A stretch of DNA of 6,047 bases from NCBI GenBank assembly GCA_030043155.1, contig JASHYE010000510.1, positions 1 through 6,047 on the forward strand, read 5' to 3'. Position numbers and translations under genes: made by a program. The notes beneath the pieces were generated by a model that saw only the letters and a program-made list of their open reading frames with translations, was not told the origin of the DNA and did not search any database. Origin of the DNA: Candidatus Acidiferrales bacterium (GTDB taxonomy: Bacteria; Acidobacteriota; Terriglobia; Acidoferrales; UBA7541). Below are positions 1 to 5,409 of the stretch, one piece after another; the first letter of the stretch is position 1, and each line of letters begins with the position of its first letter.

Positions 1-378
1 GCCGGGACAGTTCGGCCCGATCAAACGCGTTTTCGACGTACGCAGCACCGCCGCTACGCGCACCATGTCCAACGTTGGAATTCCCTCGGTGATGCAAACG
101 ACGAGCGGTAGTTTCGCGTCGATCGCTTCCAACACCGCGTCTGCGGCGAACGGCGGCGGCACGAAAATCGCGGATGCGTTCGCGCCTGTCTCGCGCACTG
201 CTTCGGCTACAGTGTTGAACACTGGAACGTTCAGATGTTTCGTGCCGCCTTTTCCGGGCGTCACGCCGGCGACAACTTTCGTGCCGTAGGCAAGCATCTG
301 CTCGGCGTGGAATCCGCCTTCGCGCCCCGTCAGCCCTTGCACCACAACGTGCGTCTGTTCATTCACCAAAACGCTCAT
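1..378 (-). CDS. sucD: Succinyl-CoA synthetase alpha subunit, N-terminal 126 residues (cut by window edge)
   Basis: This is the CoA-binding alpha subunit of succinyl-CoA ligase, which with SucC interconverts succinyl-CoA and succinate plus CoA, coupled to NDP/NTP, in the cytoplasmic TCA cycle. The visible part is the Rossmann-type CoA-binding domain. It shows VQGLTGREG at residues 13-21, [15 protein letters not shown] at 31-45, the PVFNTV segment at 52-57, [10 protein letters not shown] at 96-105 and GPNCPG at 121-126, all in the order found in E. coli SucD (about 289 aa). The catalytic phosphohistidine lies in the missing C-terminal part. The ATG at 378-376 overlaps the sucC stop as ATGA. 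It has a good ribosome-binding site, GGGAGG at 390-385, six bases upstream and inside the end of sucC. The frame stays open to base 1. The identification is secure from family motifs. Confidence 0.96.
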   Translation of the reverse strand, partial: MSVLVNEQTHVVVQGLTGREGGFHAEQMLAYGTKVVAGVTPGKGGTKHLNVPVFNTVAEAVRETGANASAIFVPPPFAADAVLEAIDAKLPLVVCITEGIPTLDMVRVAAVLRTSKTRLIGPNCPG

Positions 379-1544
379 TGCGCGCCTCCCGCCAGCGCGA
401 CGACTTTCTCGGCGCCGTCTTTCATTCCCGCCGCTACGGTGAAATTCAGTCCCGATTTCTGCAAAATTTCTTTCCCTTTCTCGACGTTCGTTCCTTCCAT
501 CCTGACAACTACCGGCACTTTGATCTTCAAATCGTGCGCGGCATTGACCACTCCTGTCGCGAGGACGTCGCAGCGCAAGATGCCGCCAAAGATATTGATG
601 AACACGGCGTGCACGTTGGGATCGCTGAGCAAAATGCGGAACGCATTTTTGACCTGCTCTTCGCTTGCCCCGCCCCCGACATCGAGAAAGTTCGCGGGAT
701 TGCCGCCGCTGAGCTTGATGATGTCCATCGTGGCCATGGCGAGGCCGGCACCGTTCACCATGCACGCGACGTTGCCGTCGAGCTGGATGTAATTGAGCTT
801 GTACTTGGAGGCTTCGACTTCGAGCGGCGTCTCTTCGTCCAGATCGCGCATGTCGGCGATTTCGGAATGCCGCCCCAGCGCGTTGTCGTCGAAATTCATC
901 TTCGCGTCGAGAGCGATCAGCTTGCCGTCGCCGGTGAGAACCAGCGGATTGATTTCCAGCAGAGATGCGTCGGTCGCCAAAAATGCGCGGTAGAGAGACT
1001 GAAGAAATGGCTCGGCGACTTTGACCATTTCCGCGGGCAACCCCAATCCAAAAACAATTTTCCGCACCTGATAACTCTGAAGTCCAGCGGCTGGTGAAAT
1101 CACTTCGCGCAAAATGGCCTCGGGATGGTCTTTCGCCACTTCTTCAATTTCCATTCCACCCGACGCGCTCGCCAAAATCACCGGCGCTTCCGCCGCACGG
1201 TCAACCAGAATGCTCAGATACAATTCGCGCTTGATGTCGAGCCCCTGCTCGATCAACAGCCGGCGCACGATTCTTCCTTCCGCGCCGGTCTGAGGAGTTA
1301 CGAGCTTCATTCCCAGAATTTGGCCCGCCAGCTCGCTCGCTTGCTCGGCAGAACGCGCCAGCTTTACGCCTCCTCCTTTTCCGCGTCCGCCCGCGTGAAT
1401 CTGCGCCTTTACCACCACAACCGGCGTTCCGATTTTCTCCGCCGAGGCCCTGGCGTCCTCCTTTTTGAACACTACTTCGCCGCGCGGAATCGGCACTCCA
1501 AACTTGGCTAAAATGCCCTTCGCCTGATACTCGTGTATCTTCAT
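375..1544 (-). CDS. sucC: Succinyl-CoA synthetase beta subunit (ADP/GDP-forming)
   Basis: This is the nucleotide-binding beta subunit of succinyl-CoA ligase. At 389 aa it is almost the same length as E. coli SucC (388 aa). The N-terminal ATP-grasp domain (about 1-235) has K46, the glycine-rich GGRGKGGG at 52-59, and the metal-ligand region with N199 and D213 at the same numbers as in E. coli. The C-terminal CoA-ligase domain (about 245-389) has [11 protein letters not shown] at 264-274, [10 protein letters not shown] at 285-294 and GGILRCD at 320-326. P20 matches the E. coli enzyme at a position linked to nucleotide preference, but I would not predict ATP or GTP use from that alone. The ATG at 1544-1542 follows GGAAGG at 1553-1548, only three bases away. 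sucD begins within the stop codon, so the two genes should be translationally coupled and yield equimolar subunits. No residue expected to be essential is missing. Confidence 0.98.
   Translation of the reverse strand: MKIHEYQAKGILAKFGVPIPRGEVVFKKEDARASAEKIGTPVVVVKAQIHAGGRGKGGGVKLARSAEQASELAGQILGMKLVTPQTGAEGRIVRRLLIEQGLDIKRELYLSILVDRAAEAPVILASASGGMEIEEVAKDHPEAILREVISPAAGLQSYQVRKIVFGLGLPAEMVKVAEPFLQSLYRAFLATDASLLEINPLVLTGDGKLIALDAKMNFDDNALGRHSEIADMRDLDEETPLEVEASKYKLNYIQLDGNVACMVNGAGLAMATMDIIKLSGGNPANFLDVGGGASEEQVKNAFRILLSDPNVHAVFINIFGGILRCDVLATGVVNAAHDLKIKVPVVVRMEGTNVEKGKEILQKSGLNFTVAAGMKDGAEKVVALAGGAQ
385..390 (-). promoter_or_regulatory. Ribosome-binding site of sucD inside sucC
   Basis: GGGAGG read on the minus strand lies six bases before the sucD ATG (378-376) and within the last codons of sucC. 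It fixes the sucD start and supports coupled translation across the ATGA overlap. Confidence 0.8.
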
Positions 1545-1589
1545 TCGCCTTCCAGTAGTGCTAAGATTATTTGCGCAAAAAAGCTAATC

Positions 1590-1619
1590 AGTTTACTTCG
1601 GATTCGCTGGACGTATCAA
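1590..1619 (-). promoter_or_regulatory. Possible sigma-70-type promoter for sucCD
   Basis: On the minus strand TTGATA (1619-1614, five of six matches to TTGACA) is followed after 18 bases by TAAACT (1595-1590, four of six matches to TATAAT). It lies about 45 bp upstream of the sucC start in the short divergent spacer, where a promoter is expected. The call rests on consensus likeness only and other AT-rich hexamers lie nearby, so it is tentative. Confidence 0.3.
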
Positions 1620-1628
1620 GGAAGCCGC

Positions 1629-1635
1629 GAGGAGA
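1629..1635 (+). promoter_or_regulatory. Ribosome-binding site deciding the start at 1640
   Basis: GAGGAGA lies four bases before ATG 1640. It is the strongest Shine-Dalgarno-like stretch in this spacer and favours the 139-aa start over a 23-residue longer TTG start at 1571. Confidence 0.75.
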
Positions 1636-1639
1636 CATT

Positions 1640-2059
1640 ATGCCGCGACGCATTCCATTACCCGAGCCTGTTGCTCGCATCTACGAAGCCGTCGCAGAGC
1701 TCGAAGCCAAGTATCCCGTGCGGAAGTTCACGCCAGACGGGCACTTGGTAGGGTCAATTGGAGAAGTTGTCGCTGCTGAAGCCTTAGGACTAACCCTTCA
1801 CCCAATGTCTCGTCCGGGCCACGACGCCTTCAACGAGGACGGCGACGTACAAATCAAAATGACGGCTGGCAAACGAATCGCAATGTATGCCACTTGTAAT
1901 CGACTTGTGGTTCTTCAAGTCGTCTCCCCTCAAGAAGCCGAGATTGTATATGACGGACCAGGAGAACCCGCGTGGTCCGTGACAAGCAATAAGGCCAAGA
2001 ACGGCCAAAGATCAATTAGCCTTTCACGTCTTCGCTCTCTGGCCGCTCCAGGCTCATGA
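1640..2059 (+). CDS. DUF6998-like small protein with a PD-(D/E)xK nuclease-like signature
   Basis: A 139-aa protein with no signal peptide or membrane segment, so probably cytoplasmic. From memory it resembles the DUF6998 family; I could not search to confirm. An N-terminal helix (about 8-25) leads into HLVGSIGEVVAAEALGL (35-51), then PGHDAF (59-64) and DVQIKMTAGK (69-78), then a strand-rich end with VYDGPGEPAW (103-112) and KNGQRSISLSRL (120-131). The spacing of E42 in a helix, D62 on a strand edge and Q71-I72-K73 on the next strand matches the E, D and (E/Q)xK residues of PD-(D/E)xK-fold nucleases. Nuclease activity is therefore an inference. I chose ATG 1640 because AGGAG at 1630-1634 lies five bases upstream; the frame is open further 5' to a TTG at 1571 with no such site. 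Its stop overlaps the trpD start as ATGA. It is divergent from sucC. Confidence 0.85.
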   Translation: MPRRIPLPEPVARIYEAVAELEAKYPVRKFTPDGHLVGSIGEVVAAEALGLTLHPMSRPGHDAFNEDGDVQIKMTAGKRIAMYATCNRLVVLQVVSPQEAEIVYDGPGEPAWSVTSNKAKNGQRSISLSRLRSLAAPGS

Positions 2060-3114
2060 TCCCTTCCGCCCTCAAAAAACTGATCGCCCACGAAAACCTC
2101 TCGCGTGCCGAAGCTGAAGCGTGCATGGAGCAGATCCTATCCGGCAACGCCAATGATGCGCTTATCGCGGCGCTGCTCATCGCGCTGCGCATGAAAGGCG
2201 AAACCGTTGACGAACTGGTTGGCTTCGCGACAGCCATGCGGCGTCACGCGGTGAAAATTTTCCCCGACGGACACTCTCACGCCGATGAAATGCTCGTCGA
2301 CACCTGCGGCACCGGCGGCGATGGCTGCAACACTTTCAACATTTCGACGGCCACGGCTTTCGTCGTCGCGGGCGCAGGCGTGCGCGTCGCGAAACACGGC
2401 AATCGCGCTTCCAGCTCTCATTGCGGCTCTGCAGACGTTCTTGAACAATTCGGCGTCGTCATCGAGCAGCCCTCCGAACGCGTACGGCAGGCCATCGAAC
2501 AGATCGGTATTGGTTTTCTGTTCGCGCCTGCGATTCACACTGCGATGAAATACGCGATTACCGCGCGACGCGCGCTCGGCGTCCGCACCGTTTTCAATTT
2601 GCTCGGGCCGCTTACAAATCCGGCGGGAGCAACGGCGCAGGTGGTCGGAGTCTCCGCGCTGCATCACACGGAACTTCTCGCTCGCGCTCTCGCGGAACTT
2701 GGCGTCAAGCGCGCTTTCGTCGTTCACGGCGCGGACGGCCTCGACGAAATTTCCCTCAGCGCCGAAACGCATGTCGCCGAACTCAACTCTGGCGCGATTC
2801 GCACGTACAAGGTTTCTCCCGAGGATTTCGGCCTCAGCCGCGCGCCGGCGAACGCCTACGCAGGCGGCGACGCCAAACAGAACGCCGAAATCATTCACAA
2901 AATTTTTGGCCGCTCGCTGCTCTATCGCGAACACACGGCGCACCGCGACATCGTTCTAGCCAATGCGTCTGCCGCGCTTGTTGCTGCCGGCCACGCCGCG
3001 AATTTCCTCGAAGGGGTTCGTCTCGCGACAGAGTCCATCGACTCCGGCGCCGCGCGCGAAAAGCTCGACTCGCTTGTGCGATTCTCGCAAGCGACCACAC
3101 CAATCCGCCCTTAG
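2056..3114 (+). CDS. trpD: Anthranilate phosphoribosyltransferase
   Basis: TrpD joins anthranilate to phosphoribosyl pyrophosphate to give phosphoribosyl-anthranilate, the second committed step of tryptophan synthesis, in the cytoplasm. The 352-aa product has the usual length for the stand-alone enzyme. An N-terminal helical domain (about 1-70) includes LLIALRMKGET at 40-50. The PRPP-binding loop CGTGGD is at 84-89, followed by NTFNIST at 92-98. KHGNRASSS is at 113-121, the anthranilate-site stretch RRALGVRTVFNLLGPLTNP at 171-189, and the metal-binding pair D230-E231 in GLDEIS. All family residues I looked for are present, so it should be active. It is not fused to a TrpG glutaminase domain, and no other trp gene is in the window. 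The ATG overlaps the stop of the upstream DUF6998-like gene and has only a weak CAGG upstream, so its translation is probably coupled to that gene. Confidence 0.97.
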   Translation: MIPSALKKLIAHENLSRAEAEACMEQILSGNANDALIAALLIALRMKGETVDELVGFATAMRRHAVKIFPDGHSHADEMLVDTCGTGGDGCNTFNISTATAFVVAGAGVRVAKHGNRASSSHCGSADVLEQFGVVIEQPSERVRQAIEQIGIGFLFAPAIHTAMKYAITARRALGVRTVFNLLGPLTNPAGATAQVVGVSALHHTELLARALAELGVKRAFVVHGADGLDEISLSAETHVAELNSGAIRTYKVSPEDFGLSRAPANAYAGGDAKQNAEIIHKIFGRSLLYREHTAHRDIVLANASAALVAAGHAANFLEGVRLATESIDSGAAREKLDSLVRFSQATTPIRP

Positions 3115-3242
3115 CACAGCCACGGACCGGGTACTTGCGGAACCGGGGCGCGGGGCATATGATTGCCAAACCTAATCCGCTTAGTAATAAAACAGTAACG
3201 GCCCAATGCTTTCGTTCTTAGCAGGACCGGGTTGAGGGCGTC
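3115..3242. other. Intergenic spacer after trpD with a 9-bp direct repeat
   Basis: No open frame here looks coding and no clear terminator hairpin follows trpD. GGACCGGGT occurs twice, at 3124-3132 and 3224-3232, exactly 100 bp apart. The second half turns AT-rich (around 3180-3200), where a promoter for the next gene may lie: TTGCCA at 3163-3168, then 16 bases, then TAATAA at 3185-3190, a poor -10 match. The function of the repeat is unknown and it could be chance. Confidence 0.35.
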
Positions 3243-4451
3243 ATGGAAGCTAAATGGAAGGTCGCTGGGGTTCTGTCTCTCATTCTACTGTCCGCGAGTA
3301 AAGTTTCAGCACAGGCTAAGACAGTGGTTTGGTCACTGAACGATCCTGCCCACTCGGACGTGTGGACAGAGCCCGAAACAGGACAGCGACTAAACCGCAT
3401 TCAAGCAGACGGAATATCAATAGCACATGAATTGATTAGCGCTAATAAGCATGGAGTATTTCTCATCTTTTTTATAACCAACAGCACCACGCGTTCGCTT
3501 CGATTCCGTTTTTCCGACATCGGCGGGGTCGTTTCAAGCCCTGGCTTTGAAAACCTGAGCCTTTCGCCACTGAAATCCTACTCAAGTTTCCTGAAACCTG
3601 AGGCAATGCAGAAACAGCAAACCTATATGGCCAATCCTCTTCAGTCCACTGAACTCGAACCAAACGGCACCTATTTTGTTCGGGCTTTGTTTGATAGGCC
3701 CAGAATAAAGCCGGAACAATTCCGAGAGCTCCGATTCAGAATAACAATTGACGATACGGAGTACATTTTTCCCGACCACTTCGGCGCAACTCAAGCACCG
3801 CCTCAGCCAAACACACCGCAGCCCTCGGCTAGCTCGACCAGCTCACAGATACCGTGTGCGCCCGCAGTCCTCCCAGCAGGGACTGTACTTTCTGAGCAGC
3901 TTAACGTCATTTCCTTTGCGATTGCCGATGAAAGAGGTAGTGTGCATCCTGGAATGATGGGATGGACTACCAACTGGATTAGAAAGAATGCCAAGAAATT
4001 CCCGGACGTATTGTTCCAGCAGGGTTGCCCGGTCCATGGAGCGCAGAATTATCTTATCGTCTTTTCCGCCTCCGCGAGGGTTCTGTCCGGCTTTGACCCC
4101 GTCGTGACCACGAGCACTTCGACTGATACAACTCCCGTTTCAGGGAGTGGAACGGTCACCGATAACAATGGCTCAACGTGGAATTACACCGTCAACGGAA
4201 CCGTTACGACAACTACGACGACCACCACTCAAGAAAATGTTCCGTACACGATCCAATCAAATACGCTCTACGCAACAGCCTACGATGAACACGGCGTAAT
4301 CGTGTCGCAGCGCTGGCACGTCTATAATTCAAAGGAGGGTGGCGACGCTGCTAACAGTGCTGGCTACAACTTGGGTAGCGCTCTCGCGGCCATCAACTCA
4401 CGGGGAAGACTTCTTGACGCAGTCGTGAAGGACATTGCGGGCAAGAAGTAA
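3243..4451 (+). CDS. Secreted two-domain protein with a Thr-rich segment, function unknown
   Basis: I do not recognise a named family for this 402-aa protein, although Thr-rich secreted proteins of this style occur in Acidobacteriota. Residues 1-23 form a signal peptide: K4 and K6, a hydrophobic core VAGVLSLILL, and a cleavage site after VSA (21-23). A probably beta-rich domain spans about 26-182, and a Pro/Ser/Gln linker about 183-202 (PPQPNTPQPSASS). The second domain (203-402) carries the only two cysteines, C205 and C262, which could pair as a disulfide after export. It also holds a Thr/Ser-rich stretch 289-330, with eight consecutive Thr at 322-329, and a helical Ala-rich tail (LGSALAAINSRGRLLDAVV, 377-395). 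GAGGG at 3234-3238 lies four bases before ATG 3243. Parts are strikingly AT-rich (19 of 60 bases G or C at 3421-3480) against trpD. It has no membrane anchor or lipobox, so it is probably periplasmic or extracellular. Confidence 0.85.
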   Translation: MEAKWKVAGVLSLILLSASKVSAQAKTVVWSLNDPAHSDVWTEPETGQRLNRIQADGISIAHELISANKHGVFLIFFITNSTTRSLRFRFSDIGGVVSSPGFENLSLSPLKSYSSFLKPEAMQKQQTYMANPLQSTELEPNGTYFVRALFDRPRIKPEQFRELRFRITIDDTEYIFPDHFGATQAPPQPNTPQPSASSTSSQIPCAPAVLPAGTVLSEQLNVISFAIADERGSVHPGMMGWTTNWIRKNAKKFPDVLFQQGCPVHGAQNYLIVFSASARVLSGFDPVVTTSTSTDTTPVSGSGTVTDNNGSTWNYTVNGTVTTTTTTTTQENVPYTIQSNTLYATAYDEHGVIVSQRWHVYNSKEGGDAANSAGYNLGSALAAINSRGRLLDAVVKDIAGKK

Positions 4452-4503
4452 AAGTGACGTAGATGCGCTCGGACAGTATCCAGCGATGACATCCTTACAA
4501 AGA

Positions 4504-4526
4504 AGAGTGCACAGCGCCAGCACTCT
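4504..4526 (-). terminator. Hairpin between convergent genes, probable terminator of the minus-strand gene
   Basis: A perfect 7-bp stem, AGAGTGC (4504-4510) with GCACTCT (4520-4526), encloses a 9-base loop. On the minus strand it starts within the TGA stop (4528-4526) and is followed by TCTTTGT, a modest T-rich tract. On the plus strand it lies 53 bp after the secreted-protein stop but is followed by CACCTT, so termination in that direction would be weaker. Confidence 0.4.
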
Positions 4527-4933
4527 CACCTTAACGCAGCGCGCAGCTTCTCGAACCCCTCAACGCACTCGAAATCGACAGTAACTCTGTCCTTCGTTCG
4601 GTGATTGTAGAGACTGTAAAATTCACGATTCCATCCGTTCGGCGGTTCTGCGGGCCGTACCACTACGAGTTGGCCGTTTAGGAAATCCAGATCATAAGGA
4701 CTCCTGTTGATTTGCATCGTGACCGTATCGTTGACTCTCCAGTTGTCCGGCGTCACGAAATTCAGCACTGTCTTCTGCCCTGAGAGGTCCAATACCATAC
4801 GCCCTCTTGAGAGCTCACTTATCAGCCGATCCGACATGACTAGTCCCTCCGTTGCTTCAGGACGCGCTGCGGCTTCTGCCTGCAACAACGCCCGCGCTGC
4901 GCTCTTCGGCAGCCCGGTGCGGAATTCTAGCAT
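4526..4933 (-). CDS. Unrecognised open frame, C-terminal part of the locus (135 aa, or 103 aa from the inner start)
   Basis: The frame from ATG 4933 gives 135 aa. An Ala-rich helix (about 10-30, SAARALLQAEAAARPEA) leads into a probably beta-rich region with LISELSRG (37-44), VLNFVTPDNWRVNDTVTMQI (56-75), LDFLNGQLVVVRPAEPP (82-98) and FYSLYNHRTKDRVTVDFECV (105-124). It is soluble, with no signal peptide. No Shine-Dalgarno site precedes ATG 4933, which argues that this methionine is internal to a longer gene. ATG 4837-4835 (residue 33) has GGAGGG at 4850-4845 with seven-base spacing, the textbook arrangement, and would give 103 aa. Either way the 3' end is firm: stop at 4528-4526, immediately followed by a hairpin. 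No function can be assigned. Confidence 0.6.
   Translation of the reverse strand: MLEFRTGLPKSAARALLQAEAAARPEATEGLVMSDRLISELSRGRMVLDLSGQKTVLNFVTPDNWRVNDTVTMQINRSPYDLDFLNGQLVVVRPAEPPNGWNREFYSLYNHRTKDRVTVDFECVEGFEKLRAALR
4845..4850 (-). promoter_or_regulatory. Strong internal ribosome-binding site before ATG 4837
   Basis: GGAGGG on the minus strand lies seven bases before an in-frame ATG at 4837-4835 and seven bases after the TGA (4859-4857) that ends the upstream frame. This is the usual layout for two tandem genes in an operon and competes with the frameshift reading of the locus. Confidence 0.5.
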
Positions 4934-5165
4934 GCGATGCGTAGCAAGGACGTATCGTATCTAACTGGGCGAAAGCCGTATCGAGGGACTGGATGCCCTC
5001 ATCCCTGGTCCCGCAGGCTGCGCACCGCGTAGGCAAAACTCGCAAGTGGAAGAGCGCGAATCCAAGTCCAGTTGCTTCGAACACAAGCTGCTTCGGCGTC
5101 TGTCCTTTTGGGCAATGCGCGGCAGCTGAATTCAAAAGGGGAATGGTTCCGGGTTGCTGTTTCAT

Positions 5166-5409
5166 ACTGGAACAGATTTCTGCCGAATTGCCCTCAGCGG
5201 TTTTTCCTTCAGGATTCGCCTCCGACGCTTTAACCGTTTTCAAGTCTCGCGGGCAACGGCATTTACAGGTTGACGGATTCGTCCGGCGAAACTCACCTCG
5301 CAACTGAACCGCAACGGAACAGCGCGTGCTTCCTCGTGGGTCCGTGAGTGTGCTTCCCTCAAGTCTTCGCCAGCATTTGATTTGTCACCATCGACAGGCA
5401 CATTGCGGT
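5166..5409. other. Divergent intergenic region before the lipoprotein gene
   Basis: About 244 bp separate the two divergent starts I prefer. On the minus strand the frame of the upstream locus stays open to 5303 (TTG), but with no ribosome-binding site and a Lys/Arg/Ser-rich sequence, so I treat it as probably non-coding. TTGACG at 5270-5275 has no acceptable -10 partner. I see no convincing promoter, repeat or RNA. Confidence 0.4.

Larger units (their letters stand above)
4526..5165 (-). pseudogene. Possible single gene of about 214 codons interrupted by a frameshift at a GATAC repeat
   Basis: I do not recognise the product. The N-terminal frame starts at ATG 5165 and reads protein-like to about 4957, including H17-C18-P19, a hydrophobic stretch LGFALFHL (34-41), R47-C48-A-A-C51 and FAQLDTIR (65-72). 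It then turns into an Arg/Ser-rich tail and stops at 4857. The neighbouring frame begins right at that point (IRYVLATHRM) and continues sensibly to the stop at 4526. On the minus strand the join is TTA-GATAC-GATAC-GTCC (4961-4952). A third GATAC copy would restore one frame of 214 codons reading LDTIRYVLATHR, so loss of a 5-bp unit by slippage is a simple explanation. ATG 5165 has no good ribosome-binding site; the same frame is open to a TTG at 5303. The alternative is two intact tandem genes, the first ending at 4857 and the second starting at ATG 4837. Confidence 0.5.

Noticed and set aside
378..1097. Long plus-strand open frame opposite sucC
   Set aside because: It lies wholly antisense to sucC, whose motifs are unmistakable. 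The translation is Arg/His-rich with no recognisable family, typical of a GC-rich antisense shadow.
1571..1639. N-terminal extension of the DUF6998-like protein from TTG 1571
   Set aside because: There is no ribosome-binding site before 1571, and the extension would cover the divergent spacer. ATG 1640 has AGGAG five bases upstream.
2137..2943. 268-codon minus-strand open frame opposite trpD
   Set aside because: It is entirely antisense to trpD, and its composition (Arg/Ala-rich, no motifs) is explained by the trpD codon pattern.
3115..3165. Terminator after trpD
   Set aside because: The GC-rich stretch contains direct rather than inverted similarities and no T-tract, so no credible hairpin terminator is visible.
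5270..5298. TTGACG as a -35 box for the lipoprotein gene
   Set aside because: At 17-base spacing the partner hexamer is TCACCT, which does not resemble a -10 box.
4993..5307. Plus-strand 104-codon open frame rich in Cys
   Set aside because: It has no ribosome-binding site or recognisable motif and overlaps the more protein-like minus-strand frame. I cannot exclude it fully, but prefer the minus strand because its coding signal continues across the GATAC junction into the downstream frame.
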